A stretch of 64,000 nucleotides of DNA from Rickettsiales bacterium (GTDB lineage Bacteria; Pseudomonadota; Alphaproteobacteria; Rickettsiales; UBA1997), in assembly GCA_017999675.1 (NCBI GenBank), contig JAGNLL010000005.1, positions 1 to 64,000 on the forward strand, read 5' to 3'. The position numbers and the translations under genes are program-made. Below are positions 26,082 through 35,328 of the stretch, one piece after another. How positions within the stretch are numbered: the first letter of the stretch is position 1; every line of letters begins with the position of its first letter. The notes below the pieces were generated by a model. The model did no database searches, was not told where the DNA came from, and worked only from the letters and a program-made list of their open reading frames with translations.

Positions 26082-26822
26082 ATGTTCAGACTTACAGGAA
26101 AAAACGCTTTAGTAACTGGTGCAACTGGTGGCATTGGAGCTTCAATTGCCAAGGCTTTAGCTAAGCAAGGTGCGAAGTTAGTTTTGTCTTCAACTAGAGA
26201 AGAAAAGCTACAAGAATTAGCCGCTGAAATTGGAGGAGATGTAAAATATGTTGCCTGCAATTTATCAGATGCTGCAGCAGTTGAAGCTTTGTTTGACAAG
26301 GCTGAAGAGCTAGCTGGTGGTCAGATTGATATTTTGGTTTGCAATGCTGGCATCACCAAAGACAACCTAATTTTACGCATGAAAGACGAAGATTTTTCTC
26401 ACGTTTTGGATGTGAATTTGAAATCAACTTTTGTGCTTAACCGCAATGCCATTAAAAAAATGATGCGTCGTAAATATGGCCGTATCATTAACATTGCATC
26501 AGTTGTGGGTGTCACCGGAAACCCAGGACAATGCAACTACGTAGCCTCAAAAGCTGGTATGATTGGCATGACAAAATCTCTAGCTCAAGAAGTCGCAACT
26601 CGCGGGATTACTTTGAACTGCGTGGCTCCCGGCTTTATTCAAAGCCCAATGACAGAGGTTTTAAACGATGCGCAAAGAGAAGTAATTCTAGCAAAAATTC
26701 CTGCCGGCAAAATGGGTGACTCGTCAGACATTGCTAAAGCCGTTGCGTTTTTAGCTAGCGAAGATGCGAGCTATATCACCGGTCACACGCTGCATGTGAA
26801 TGGTGGAATGTTCATGAATTAA
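26082..26822 (+). CDS. fabG: 3-oxoacyl-ACP reductase FabG
   Basis: NADPH-dependent short-chain reductase of type II fatty acid synthesis. In 246 residues: cofactor motif TGATGGIG (12-19), NAG at 88-90, Asn 112, Ser 140, Tyr 153 and Lys 157 as the catalytic tetrad, and the C-terminal TGHTLHVNGGMFMN typical of FabG. No other fatty acid synthesis gene is adjacent; acpS lies at 33.9 kb. Small hairpins follow the stop. Confidence 0.94.
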   Translation: MFRLTGKNALVTGATGGIGASIAKALAKQGAKLVLSSTREEKLQELAAEIGGDVKYVACNLSDAAAVEALFDKAEELAGGQIDILVCNAGITKDNLILRMKDEDFSHVLDVNLKSTFVLNRNAIKKMMRRKYGRIINIASVVGVTGNPGQCNYVASKAGMIGMTKSLAQEVATRGITLNCVAPGFIQSPMTEVLNDAQREVILAKIPAGKMGDSSDIAKAVAFLASEDASYITGHTLHVNGGMFMN

Positions 26823-26823
26823 T

Positions 26824-26883
26824 TAAATTTGCTCACGCAAATTTAGGTTAAATTGAGTCGCTACGCGCGAAGTGAATTCGCGC
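26824..26883. terminator. Two small hairpins after fabG
   Basis: TAAATTTGC is mirrored by GCAAATTTA across a TCAC loop (26824-26845), and a second stem, GCGCGAA/TTCGCGC, follows at about 26867-26883. They separate fabG from trxB. Neither has a good T tract, so they may be processing or stability elements rather than terminators. Confidence 0.4.
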
Positions 26884-26913
26884 ATTCGCAACAAATTTTA
26901 TTTTTATTTAAAA

Positions 26914-27855
26914 ATGCCAACAACCCACAAAACAAAAGTAGCAATCATCGGCTCTGGCCCAGCTGGCTTTACCGCCGCAATCTACGCCGCACGCGCTAAT
27001 CTTGAACCAATCATGATTAACGGCATGCAACCAGGTGGACAATTAACAATCACAACCGACGTTGAAAATTACCCAGGCTTTGCCGAAGGCGTTCAGGGGC
27101 CCTGGTTGATGGAACAAATGGAAAAGCAAGCAATTCACGTTGGCACAAAAATTTTCCACGACCAAATCGTGCAAGTCGATTTCTCAAAACGTCCATTCAA
27201 ATTAATTGGCGAATCGGGAGACATTTTTGAGGCTGAAACAGTTGTGATTGCAACAGGTGCTCAAGCGAAATGGTTAGGTCTTGAATCTGAAAAAAAATTT
27301 CAAGGTTTTGGCGTTTCGGGATGTGCAACTTGCGACGGATTTTTCTTTAGAGGCAAAGAAGTAATTGTTGTTGGCGGTGGCAATAGCGCGGTTGAAGAAG
27401 CTTTATATTTAACTAATCACGCCAAAAAAGTTTACGTAGTTCACAGAGGCGACAAATTTAAAGCCGAAAAAATTCTGCAAGATCGTTTGTTTAAAAACGA
27501 AAAAATTGCAGTGATCTGGAACTCAGCTTTAGACGAAGTTTTGGGCAGCGAATCACCAAAATCTGTGACCGGTGCTCGCCTTAAAAACACTAAGGACGGC
27601 TCAACTCACGAAATGCCAATTGACGGCATTTTTGTGGCGATTGGTCACAAGCCAAATTCTGATTTATTCAAGAGCACCGGCTTAGAAATTGACACTGAAG
27701 GCTACATTAACACCAAGCCAAACTCTACAGCCACAAACATTTCTGGCGTTTACGCGGCCGGAGACATTCAAGACAAAATCTATCGTCAAGCTGTGACAGC
27801 CGCAGGAACTGGCTGCATGGCTGCTTTGGAAATTGAGAAGTTTTTGGCGCATTAA
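26914..27855 (+). CDS. trxB: Thioredoxin reductase
   Basis: FAD- and NADPH-dependent reductase of thioredoxin. The 313 residues from ATG 26914 show the FAD motif GSGPAGFTAAIYAARA, redox-active CATC (Cys 137 and 140), NADPH motif GGGNSAVEEALYL, and the C-terminal FAD block GVYAAGDIQDKIYRQAVTAAGTGCMAA. An in-frame ATG-less extension from GTG 26872 overlaps a hairpin and is not used. It presumably works with the thioredoxin at 5128. Confidence 0.95.
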   Translation: MPTTHKTKVAIIGSGPAGFTAAIYAARANLEPIMINGMQPGGQLTITTDVENYPGFAEGVQGPWLMEQMEKQAIHVGTKIFHDQIVQVDFSKRPFKLIGESGDIFEAETVVIATGAQAKWLGLESEKKFQGFGVSGCATCDGFFFRGKEVIVVGGGNSAVEEALYLTNHAKKVYVVHRGDKFKAEKILQDRLFKNEKIAVIWNSALDEVLGSESPKSVTGARLKNTKDGSTHEMPIDGIFVAIGHKPNSDLFKSTGLEIDTEGYINTKPNSTATNISGVYAAGDIQDKIYRQAVTAAGTGCMAALEIEKFLAH

Positions 27856-27886
27856 GGTAGGAGATATTAACGAAAAAACTGAGTGT

Positions 27887-27986
27887 GTGAATAACCACCC
27901 CAAACCCTCCTTCAAAAGGAGGGGCTTTAGTCCCCGCTCGGTGGTAAGCCCCTCCTTTTGAAGGAGGGGTTGGGGTGGTTATTCGC
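27887..27986. repeat. Palindromic intergenic element, copy E2
   Basis: Same family as 1190-1290. Left arm 27887-27928 and right arm 27946-27986 surround a 20-base core, TTAGTCCCCGCTCGGTGGTA. The left flank reads GAGTGTGTGAATAACC and the right flank, reversed, GAGTTTCGCGAATAACC, so the ends differ and are swapped relative to copy E1. It lies 31 bases after trxB and ends 26 bases before the fadB-like ATG. Confidence 0.9.
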
Positions 27987-28012
27987 GAAACTCGAACTTA
28001 AAAAATAAAAAA

Positions 28013-30166
28013 ATGACAAACGCACTCACTCTAACAATCGAAAAAAACGGCGTTGCAAATCTCGTTTTTGATTTGCCAAACGAGAAGGTAAACAAACTTT
28101 CAGCACCAGTTTTAGCAGAGCTTGAAAAGGCCCTAAACGTGATTGACGGCAACAAAGCAATTCGCGTTTTGCTAATCACAAGTGAGAAAAAAGACATTTT
28201 TATTGCTGGCGCTGACATCAATGAAATCAGAGACATTCGTGACACAAAAGATGCCTTTGAAAAAGTTTCGCGCGGTCAAAATATTTTAACCAAAATTGCC
28301 GAATTAAAAATTCCAACAATCGCTGTAGTTAACGGCGCTTGTTTGGGCGGCGGGTTAGAATTGGCGTTGGCTTGTAAGTATCGCGTGGCAATTGCAAACG
28401 CAAAAACATCTTTGGGTTTGCCTGAAGTTAACCTTGGAATAATCCCCGGATTTGGCGGCACGCAACGCCTGCCAAAACTTGTTGGCTTGCAAGAATCTCT
28501 AAAAATTATTCTTTCTGGCAAAGCAATCGATGCCAAAAAAGCCTTTAAAATAGGCCTTGTAGATGACATTATTCGCGAAGAATTTTTAGAAGAAAAACTT
28601 GGGCACTTTGTCACCGAAATTTTAAAAAATGGTGATCAGAACGTTTACTTACAAAGAAGAACTGCCGACAAAAAAAGACGCTTCATTTTTGAATCACTTC
28701 TTGGCGGCAGATTTATTATTTTTCACCTCGCTTCAAAAGACCTTTATGACAAAACCAAAGGCCAATATCCCGCACCTTTTTACGCCCTAGAAGTAATCAA
28801 AAAAACCTACGGCAGAACCTACGGCGCACGTGGATTTAAAACCGAACTTGACGCATTTTGCGAGTTAGTTGTTGGCGAAATTTCTAAAAACTTAATCGAA
28901 ATTTTCTTTACCAGCGAAGCTCTTAAAAAAGATTCTGGTAGTGAAAATGAAGTTGAAACTGCCGACGTTAAAAACGCCGCTCTTCTTGGTGCTGGTGTGA
29001 TGGGTGGCGGGATTGCTTGGCTTTTTGCTAACAGCAACATCGACATTCGCATTAAAGACATTACGCAAGCGGCTATCGCTCTAGGCTACAACCAAATTGT
29101 AAAAGTTTTTAATCAGCTGAAAAAAATTAGAAAAATCACGCCAGAACAAGCAAATATGAAAATTGCCAATGTTTCAACTGGCCTTGATTTTGTTGGTTTT
29201 GGCAAGGTTGATTTTGTGATTGAAGCTGTGGTTGAAAACATGGCGGTGAAAAAAAGAATTTTAGCCGAAGCCGAAACTCAAGTAAAAAAAGATGCGGTTA
29301 TTGCTTCAAATACATCGTCTCTTTCAATTTCTGAAATGGCTGGCGCCTTACAAAACCCTGAGCGTTTCGCTGGTATGCACTTTTTTAACCCGGTAAATCG
29401 CATGCCTTTGGTTGAGGTAATTCGCGGCGAAAAAACTTCAGATAAAACCATTTCGACAATCGTTAAGCTTTCAAAAAAATTAGGCAAAACACCAATCGTT
29501 GTAAAAGACGTGGCGGGATTTTTGGTTAACAGAATTTTACTACCTTACATGAACGAAGCGGCTTACTTGCTTCAAGAAGGCGCTGAGGTAAAAAAAGTTG
29601 ATGAGGTAATTGAAAGATTTGGCATGCCAATGGGGCCATTTGTTTTGGCCGATGTTGTTGGAATTGACGTTGGTGTGAAAGTTTCGCACTCACTGTTTGA
29701 AGCATATGGACAGCGCATGCGCGTTGCTGATGTGCTTGATGAAATTTACAATAATCACAAAGAATTATTGGGTAAAAAATCTGGCCAAGGTTTTTACTTA
29801 CACCCAGAAAACAAAGAAAATCGTGCGATTGACGAGATTTTAGCCAATGTAAGAAAAGCTAAAAACCTTCACCCAATCTACATTCACGAAATCGAAATTT
29901 TAGATCGCTGCATTTTAACAATGGTCAATGAAGCGGCAAAATGTTTAGAAGAAGGTGTTGTTAAAAATGCTCGCTACCTCGACATGGCAATGATCATGGG
30001 AGCTGGCTTTCCGGCATTTCGTGGCGGCGTGTTGCGCTATGCCGACGCACGCGGAATTGATGAAGTTGTAAAAAGGTTGCAAGAGCTAAACAAAAAACAC
30101 GGTGTGCGTTTTGAGGTTAGTAAGCTGTTGGTTGAAATGGCTAAGACTGGTAAGAAGTTTTACTAG
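28013..30166 (+). CDS. Bifunctional enoyl-CoA hydratase/3-hydroxyacyl-CoA dehydrogenase
   Basis: Fatty acid beta-oxidation alpha subunit, FadB/FadJ type, 717 residues. The N-terminal hydratase domain (about 1-190) has FIAGADINEIRD, the oxyanion region NGACLGGGLELALACKYRVA and GLPEVNLGIIPGFGGTQRLPKLVG with the two catalytic Glu positions. The dehydrogenase domain from about residue 322 has the NAD motif GAGVMGGGIA, catalytic-His block GMHFFNPVNRMPLVEVIRG, and a C-terminal helical domain. No thiolase gene follows: ruvC is next. FadB and FadJ cannot be told apart by eye. Both sides are flanked by copies of the same palindromic element. Confidence 0.92.
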   Translation: MTNALTLTIEKNGVANLVFDLPNEKVNKLSAPVLAELEKALNVIDGNKAIRVLLITSEKKDIFIAGADINEIRDIRDTKDAFEKVSRGQNILTKIAELKIPTIAVVNGACLGGGLELALACKYRVAIANAKTSLGLPEVNLGIIPGFGGTQRLPKLVGLQESLKIILSGKAIDAKKAFKIGLVDDIIREEFLEEKLGHFVTEILKNGDQNVYLQRRTADKKRRFIFESLLGGRFIIFHLASKDLYDKTKGQYPAPFYALEVIKKTYGRTYGARGFKTELDAFCELVVGEISKNLIEIFFTSEALKKDSGSENEVETADVKNAALLGAGVMGGGIAWLFANSNIDIRIKDITQAAIALGYNQIVKVFNQLKKIRKITPEQANMKIANVSTGLDFVGFGKVDFVIEAVVENMAVKKRILAEAETQVKKDAVIASNTSSLSISEMAGALQNPERFAGMHFFNPVNRMPLVEVIRGEKTSDKTISTIVKLSKKLGKTPIVVKDVAGFLVNRILLPYMNEAAYLLQEGAEVKKVDEVIERFGMPMGPFVLADVVGIDVGVKVSHSLFEAYGQRMRVADVLDEIYNNHKELLGKKSGQGFYLHPENKENRAIDEILANVRKAKNLHPIYIHEIEILDRCILTMVNEAAKCLEEGVVKNARYLDMAMIMGAGFPAFRGGVLRYADARGIDEVVKRLQELNKKHGVRFEVSKLLVEMAKTGKKFY

Positions 30167-30180
30167 TTTAATACCTCATT

Positions 30181-30273
30181 TTAACCACCCCAACCCCTCC
30201 TTGAAAAGGAGGGGCTTTCCACCGAGTGAAGTCTAAAACCCCTCCTTTTTAAGGAGGGGTTGGGGTGGTTATT
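30181..30273. repeat. Palindromic intergenic element, copy E3 (core inverted)
   Basis: Same arms as the other copies (30182-30217 and 30237-30272), but the 20-base core, TTCCACCGAGTGAAGTCTAA, is in the opposite orientation to that of copies E1, E2 and E4: reversed, it becomes TTAG...CGGTGG. Its left flank has decayed. It begins 15 bases after the fadB-like stop and ends about 52 bases before the ruvC ATG. Confidence 0.9.
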
Positions 30274-30324
30274 TACAAGAAATCGTACCAAAAAATTTTA
30301 CCAAAAAACATCAAAACCCAAAAA

Positions 30325-30801
30325 ATGAAAATCATCGGCATCGACCCAGGTCTTACAAAAACCGGTGTGGGAATTATTGAGGTAAAAAATAACAGCCTGT
30401 CTTTTGTAGCCTCTGAAACAATCTACTCAAAACCCTCGCAGCCTTTTGCAGAAAGGCTGCACCACTTTCACACATCTCTTCTAGAAATTATCAAAATTCA
30501 CCAGCCGCACGAGGCAGCAATTGAAGAAACCTTTGTTAACATGAATCCGGCCTCTTCTTTGAAGCTTGGGCATGCCAGAGGTGCGTTAATCTTAAGCTTA
30601 AGTTTGTGTGGCTTGAAAGTTGCAGAATATTCAACAACAGCAGTGAAAAAAGCGATCGTCGGGGTAGGGCGCGCCGACAAAGATCAAATACAAATGATGG
30701 TGAAAATTTTATTACCCAAAGCCAACTTCAAAACCGAAGACGAAGCTGACGCATTGGCTGTAGCGATTTGCCACAATAACAATTCAAGATTTTACACTTA
30801 A
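30325..30801 (+). CDS. ruvC: Holliday junction resolvase RuvC
   Basis: Endonuclease that cuts Holliday junctions in recombination. The 158 residues from ATG 30325 begin MKIIGIDPGLTKTGVGII with the first catalytic Asp at 7; the others are Glu 67 (AIEETFVNMNP), Asp 139 and Asp 142 (TEDEADALAVAICH). An in-frame ATG at 30265 would read through the palindromic element and is rejected. ruvA and ruvB do not follow. The 3' end overlaps a hairpin shared with the convergent gene. Confidence 0.95.
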   Translation: MKIIGIDPGLTKTGVGIIEVKNNSLSFVASETIYSKPSQPFAERLHHFHTSLLEIIKIHQPHEAAIEETFVNMNPASSLKLGHARGALILSLSLCGLKVAEYSTTAVKKAIVGVGRADKDQIQMMVKILLPKANFKTEDEADALAVAICHNNNSRFYT

Positions 30802-30816
30802 TTTTGAATTGTTATT
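30775..30816. terminator. Hairpin between convergent ruvC and 30821 gene
   Basis: Arms AATAACAATTCAA (30775-30787) and the complement (30804-30816) enclose 16 bases that include the ruvC stop. The stem is AT-rich, 13 pairs and perfect. Its position between convergent genes suggests a two-way transcription end. Confidence 0.5.
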
Positions 30817-30820
30817 GGCT

Positions 30821-31597
30821 CTAAGGTTTTGGCGCCAGCACTTCTTCCTTCTTTTTTTGCAATGCTATTAAAGCTTTGCCCTCAACCACTTTGCTTGAGC
30901 TAAGCACAAAAGTTTGGTTTGGCTTTAGTTCAAAATGAATTTCAATTTGGTTTTCGGCATTAACTGGCGGTGCGAACTCTTCTCTTTTTCCTGAGATAAT
31001 TTTCCACTTACTCAAGCTCAACTTCCACAGAATTTTTACGCGATCTTTTTTGATCGATTCAATGAACAGCTCTTTTTTAGAGTCGTTGGTTTTTGAGGTA
31101 ATTTTTTTGTCGTTAATCCACACAATCCAATCTTTGGGGTTAAAATAGATAATCGATGCCATGTAGATGTAAGACTTTTCGTTTTCTAAGTTTTTTAGCT
31201 CTTCAGCTTTTCTAATTTTTTCGGCTTCTTCAGCTTTTTCTTTTTCGCTTAGTCCGTTATTTAAAGTTGGGTCTTCGTCGCTACCCTCTGGGATGAAGGC
31301 TTGATTGTTTTTTAAAGATTCGACAGCGCGCTCTAAGTTTTCTGATTCTTGGTCGTCAAACATTAGTGAAGAGGTTTTGTTTTTACCTAGAAGGGTTTCG
31401 GCAAGTCCACTTTTGGCTTGGTTGATGAGTGAGTTTGTGGAAGAAGATGGTGCGCTAGCAGACTCTTCTGGCGCGATCTCTTCAGTTTTATTTGGTAGAT
31501 TGCTTTCTGTTAATTGTGATTTTTCTTGAGCAAATGATTCGCTTAAAGCGATGGCAAAAACTAAGAAAAAAACTTTATAAATTTGCTTTAATTTCAT
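30821..31597 (-). CDS. Exported protein, possible PilP/GspC-like platform component
   Basis: A 258-residue exported protein. The signal peptide ends near ESFAQ; a long acidic and Lys-rich linker (about 25-135) follows, then a compact C-terminal domain starting SYIYMASIIYFNPKDWIVWINDKKIT and rich in beta-strand pattern to PNQTFVLSSSKVVEGKALIAL. The layout (export signal, long linker, small beta domain) recalls PilP or GspC subunits of type IV pilus and type II secretion machines. The family itself is not recognised. It is last in a three-gene - strand set whose upstream members look like PilO- and PilMN-type proteins. Confidence 0.5.
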   Translation of the reverse strand: MKLKQIYKVFFLVFAIALSESFAQEKSQLTESNLPNKTEEIAPEESASAPSSSTNSLINQAKSGLAETLLGKNKTSSLMFDDQESENLERAVESLKNNQAFIPEGSDEDPTLNNGLSEKEKAEEAEKIRKAEELKNLENEKSYIYMASIIYFNPKDWIVWINDKKITSKTNDSKKELFIESIKKDRVKILWKLSLSKWKIISGKREEFAPPVNAENQIEIHFELKPNQTFVLSSSKVVEGKALIALQKKKEEVLAPKP

Positions 31598-31602
31598 CTG
31601 CT

Positions 31603-32283
31603 TTAGTTTGTTTTAGCTTCTGCTGGCGCCGCTGCTTTATTTGCGGTTGGCGCTGCTGAATTGTTTTTGTTTTTAAAGGCGTACCAAAAGAAACTGATAT
31701 TTCCAGATACAATGCCAGATCCCTTGCCAGAGCTGATTGCGATCAATTCTTCGTTTGAGTAGGACTTATCTTTTTTTAGATCAAAGCTGCTAATCACAAC
31801 GTATCCCGGAAGTGAGTTGGTAAAGTCGTTAACGAAGGCTAGGGCTTTAGCGTCGTCTAAAGATTTAAAACTTATGCTCACGCTTGAAGACGAAACCGTA
31901 ATTGTAGAGCGGGCAAATATTCCATCAGACAAGGTTTCTGGAAAAGACACCTTAATGATAGGCTCTGAAATATTATATTTTATGGCGCTTGCTAAAAGCA
32001 TTTTGTCGATTTCGTCACTTTTAAGAATGCCGCTGGTTGATTTTTTCTTTTCGTCAAGATTGTGCCAAAGGGCGATGTATTTTTTAATGTCGAGCGTTTT
32101 GCCCTGAATCTCTTCGGCTTGCGCCTGAATTTGCGAGGTTTCGCTGGCAATTGCTTCGGCCTCTTTTTTCATCTGATCATTTTTGTGAATATTGTAAAAT
32201 ACACATCCAGCAAAAATTGCCAAACAAGCCCCAGAAGTGATGGCATTAACTACAATTTTTTTTCTGAGTTCTAGAATCTTCAT
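31603..32283 (-). CDS. Single-span membrane protein, PilO-like layout
   Basis: A 226-residue protein with a short basic cytoplasmic N-terminus (MKILELRKKIVV), one membrane helix (about 13-30), then a coiled coil (KKEAEAIASETSQIQAQAEEIQGK) and a periplasmic domain. This order is that of PilO or GspM. The C-terminal tail is low-complexity Ala/Lys. Its ATG overlaps the stop of the 516-residue gene and its stop lies five bases before the next start, so the three genes form one transcript. No motif proves the family. Confidence 0.5.
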   Translation of the reverse strand: MKILELRKKIVVNAITSGACLAIFAGCVFYNIHKNDQMKKEAEAIASETSQIQAQAEEIQGKTLDIKKYIALWHNLDEKKKSTSGILKSDEIDKMLLASAIKYNISEPIIKVSFPETLSDGIFARSTITVSSSSVSISFKSLDDAKALAFVNDFTNSLPGYVVISSFDLKKDKSYSNEELIAISSGKGSGIVSGNISFFWYAFKNKNNSAAPTANKAAAPAEAKTN

Positions 32284-33833
32284 TATTTTGAAACGGTAAA
32301 ATCGATTGGAAATTCGTAATATTTTTGATTGAAATCGATGTTGCGAGGAAGGTCGGTGTAGGTGACCTGATTTTTATTAAGGTTTTCTTTAACCTTGGCC
32401 ACAAGGCTGTCAAACTCAGCGAATAAGTCTTCAATGTCGCCACTTTTATTGAGAATTTTTCCCTTAAAATTGAATTTGTAGCTTTGGGTCGGGGTGGGAG
32501 ATTTTTGGTTAAAGTTGTTTAGGGTGTAGGAGAATCCGTTTAGTCTAACGTTGTAATTCTTAAGAAATTTTAGGTTGGAATAAAAGTCGGAAATATTGGT
32601 GCCATTTGCTCCAAGCGCCTCTTCCATTTTACCAAAATCCGTCACTTTTTCAATATTTAGAGCTTCGCCATCTTCGGTGGTGTTTGTTTTTGCGCCCTCA
32701 AGAGCTAGTTGCTGAACCCTGGAAAATTCTGCAATTGCTGCAAATTTTTGAGTTTTGGCAGTTGCAATTGTGGTTTTTAATCCGCTTCTAGAAAAGGCGC
32801 TAAACAGCAATGCTACAACGGTGGCAAAAACGAAAGCGGCGCTCAAGTATTTTGAAATTTGTAGACCAATAAAAAACTTTTCAATTGAGGCAATTTTTGC
32901 TGTCGAAAATTTTAAAAGTTTTTTTCCTTTTGAGAAAGTTCGCGAAATTAATAAATCGCAAGAAGCGCTGTTTGACGGTAAAATTTTAGATTCGCCAATT
33001 TGAGCCGCAGCCTGAGATGGTGTGTAATTAACGAAGTTTAAATCGGCGCTGTTTAGTTTTTTAATTTCTTCAATGGCCTCAGATGGCAGGATGTTAATAA
33101 TGTCTAATTCAGACATTAAAACATCGGGGAAAAGACGTTTTAAATATTCAAAAGTGCTGTAGAGATCTTGCTCGTATTTTTCTAAAAAATCCGCTTGCGC
33201 AAAGTCGTAATTTACAAGACGAGTAAAAACAATTCCGCCGTTTGAAAACACAACTTGTCTAGTGCCGCTGACCTTGTTTTGCATGATTAAGCAATGAAGA
33301 TCGTTGCGTTTATTTTTTACTTTTGAGCGCGCTGTAATGTCTTTTTTTAGTGAGTTAAGAAGTTGAAAAGACTCAACCGGAAGCATGTAAATTCCCACCA
33401 AGCGGTTTGGCATTTCTAACAAAAATTCAAGCCAATGACTGATTGTTTCGGTGTTTGAAGCTGAAACAAATAAGCACTCCCATCTGTTATTTGTTTGAGG
33501 ATTTTTTTTGCTAGATTTGGTGCGATTTAAAACGATGTAGTTTTTGAAACTTTCTGTGTCGCCATCGCTTGCCATGTCTCGCTTAACAAGGCGGGTAAGG
33601 TCGCCGCGACGAACTAAAGGGTAAACTTTCTTTTTATAAATTTGATCAACGGTGTCGACTAAGATGTAAGTTGAGGCAGATTTATTCGCCAAAAAAACGC
33701 TTTTTATTTCTTCTTTTGTTTTGTCGTTTAGCTCGTCTAAGAAAATTTTATTTTTAATGTCACTACCATCGTGCAACGCTACAACTGCGCCGTAATTGCC
33801 TATTGTGACGACAATATTTTTCTTAGAAAGCAT
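32283..33833 (-). CDS. Probable PilM-PilN/GspL-like membrane platform protein
   Basis: A 516-residue protein with a soluble N-terminal part (about 1-330), one membrane helix (about 345-365, YLSAAFVFATVVALLFSAF) and a periplasmic part of about 150 residues. The soluble part alternates strands and helices as in the actin-like fold of PilM and GspL (KNIVVTIGNYGAVVALHDG, STYILVDTVDQIY, QVVFSNGGIVFTRLVNYD, DLYSTFEYLKRLF). The periplasmic part (LKNYNVRLNGFSYTLNNF) resembles PilN. I infer an assembly-platform role in a pilus or secretion machine, from layout and linkage rather than from recognised sequence identity. Confidence 0.5.
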   Translation of the reverse strand: MLSKKNIVVTIGNYGAVVALHDGSDIKNKIFLDELNDKTKEEIKSVFLANKSASTYILVDTVDQIYKKKVYPLVRRGDLTRLVKRDMASDGDTESFKNYIVLNRTKSSKKNPQTNNRWECLFVSASNTETISHWLEFLLEMPNRLVGIYMLPVESFQLLNSLKKDITARSKVKNKRNDLHCLIMQNKVSGTRQVVFSNGGIVFTRLVNYDFAQADFLEKYEQDLYSTFEYLKRLFPDVLMSELDIINILPSEAIEEIKKLNSADLNFVNYTPSQAAAQIGESKILPSNSASCDLLISRTFSKGKKLLKFSTAKIASIEKFFIGLQISKYLSAAFVFATVVALLFSAFSRSGLKTTIATAKTQKFAAIAEFSRVQQLALEGAKTNTTEDGEALNIEKVTDFGKMEEALGANGTNISDFYSNLKFLKNYNVRLNGFSYTLNNFNQKSPTPTQSYKFNFKGKILNKSGDIEDLFAEFDSLVAKVKENLNKNQVTYTDLPRNIDFNQKYYEFPIDFTVSK

Positions 33834-33946
33834 TTGAGTTTGAGATAGTTAAACTTAGAAATTTGCGAGGTCGGTTAGCTAATGGCCAACGGCGTTTAAG
33901 GTTTTTTAAGAAGCCTTTTTTAAACATGCAATTATTCATCAAAAAA

Positions 33947-34348
33947 ATGATTTTAGGAGTTGGAACTGACCTAATTTCGGTCACCAGAATTGAAAAATTG
34001 ATTTCTCAATTTCAGCAAAAATTCGCCGAAAAAGTCTTCACCGAAAACGAAATTTCTCACGCTAAAAAATTTGAAAACACCCTGCCGCGGGCTTTATTTT
34101 TTGCCAAAAGATTTGCCGCCAAAGAAGCCTTTGCAAAAGCAATCGGCTTGGGAATTGGCAGGGGAGTGGACTTCAAAGATATTGAAGTTGAAAACGACAA
34201 GCTTGGCAAACCGCAAATCAAAATTTTAAATCGTAAAAACGCTTTTTTAAAAAAACATTTTGGCTGCAAAGATTTTGCAATCCATCTTTCTCTAACCGAC
34301 GAAAGGTCTTTTGCTAGCGCCTTTGTTGTAATCGAAAAAATTTCATGA
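33947..34348 (+). CDS. acpS: Holo-ACP synthase AcpS
   Basis: Transfers phosphopantetheine from CoA to acyl carrier protein. The 133 residues from ATG 33947 begin MILGVGTDLISVTRIEK with the metal-binding Asp at 8 and contain RFAAKEAFAKAIGLGIG with the second metal ligand. In-frame ATGs at 33863 and 33926 give N-terminal tails not seen in the family. It opens a tight + operon: gpsA overlaps by four bases. Confidence 0.93.
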   Translation: MILGVGTDLISVTRIEKLISQFQQKFAEKVFTENEISHAKKFENTLPRALFFAKRFAAKEAFAKAIGLGIGRGVDFKDIEVENDKLGKPQIKILNRKNAFLKKHFGCKDFAIHLSLTDERSFASAFVVIEKIS

Positions 34349-35328
34349 AAAAAATAATCGTAATTGGCGCCGGAGCTTGGGGAACGGCGCTTGCCAATTT
34401 ATTGGCTAAAAATTCTCACCAAGTTTTTTTAAGCGCAAATCACCAAGAAGTTGTCGACGAAATTAATCGTCAAAACAGCAATCAAAAATTCTTACCAAAC
34501 GTAAAACTTAGCTCAAAAATTCAAGCGATTGGCAATTTTGCGCCAGAATTAGAAATAGCTGACTTTGTTTTTATTGTGGCGCCAAGCGTTGCGGCGGCTG
34601 AAATTTTCAAGAAAATTTCTCAAAGTAAAATCAAGAAAACTTGCAAATTTGTAATTTGCTCAAAAGGCGTTGAGCAAAAATCTTTACTACTTTTAAGCGA
34701 CGCTTTTGAAAAAATTACCAAGCTAAAAAACTACGCAGTTTTGTCGGGTCCAAACTTTGCAATTGAAGTGGCAAACGAAGTGCCAACAGTAACAACAATC
34801 GCTGCCAAAAATAAAAAATTGGCAAGCGAAGTGATTGTGCTTTTAAACAATAAAAATTTTCACGCTGAGTATTTTAAAGATCCGCGCACTGCCGAAATTT
34901 GCGGAATTGTTAAAAACATCATTGCCATTGGTTGCGGAATTGTTGACGGGCTTGAGCTTGGAGTTAACGCCAAAGCGGCCGTGGTTTTAAAAGGTGTGGC
35001 CGAAATTCAACTGCTTTGCAAAAAACTTAAAGCCTCAAGTGACATCACAAATGCTGCGGGTTTTGGCGATATTTTTCTTACCTGTTCGTCAGCAAAATCG
35101 CGCAATAACTCGCTTGGCGTAATGCTTGCAAAAGGCAAAACCTACAAAGAAATTTCCAAAGAAACCGGCAAAACTTTTGAAGGCGCGTCCTCAGCCGCAG
35201 CCGTTGCAGCACTTGCCAAAAAACTGAAATTGCAGCTAGACTTGTGCGAAAAAATAAACGAAATTTTGACCCACAAATACTCTGCAGCCCAAATCAAATC
35301 AATAATCACAAAATCAATTTTAAGCTAA
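34345..35328 (+). CDS. gpsA: Glycerol-3-phosphate dehydrogenase GpsA
   Basis: NAD(P)-dependent enzyme supplying sn-glycerol 3-phosphate for phospholipids, 327 residues. It shows the nucleotide-binding [31 protein letters not shown], the catalytic Lys region [24 protein letters not shown] and [16 protein letters not shown]. It overlaps acpS by four bases and guaA by one, so all three are translationally coupled. It joins pgsA at 56239 in phosphatidylglycerol supply. Confidence 0.95.
   Translation: MKKIIVIGAGAWGTALANLLAKNSHQVFLSANHQEVVDEINRQNSNQKFLPNVKLSSKIQAIGNFAPELEIADFVFIVAPSVAAAEIFKKISQSKIKKTCKFVICSKGVEQKSLLLLSDAFEKITKLKNYAVLSGPNFAIEVANEVPTVTTIAAKNKKLASEVIVLLNNKNFHAEYFKDPRTAEICGIVKNIIAIGCGIVDGLELGVNAKAAVVLKGVAEIQLLCKKLKASSDITNAAGFGDIFLTCSSAKSRNNSLGVMLAKGKTYKEISKETGKTFEGASSAAAVAALAKKLKLQLDLCEKINEILTHKYSAAQIKSIITKSILS

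Noticed and set aside
30265..30324. RuvC extension from an ATG at 30265
   Set aside because: It would be translated through the arm of palindromic element E3; the conserved protein starts at MKIIGIDPG.
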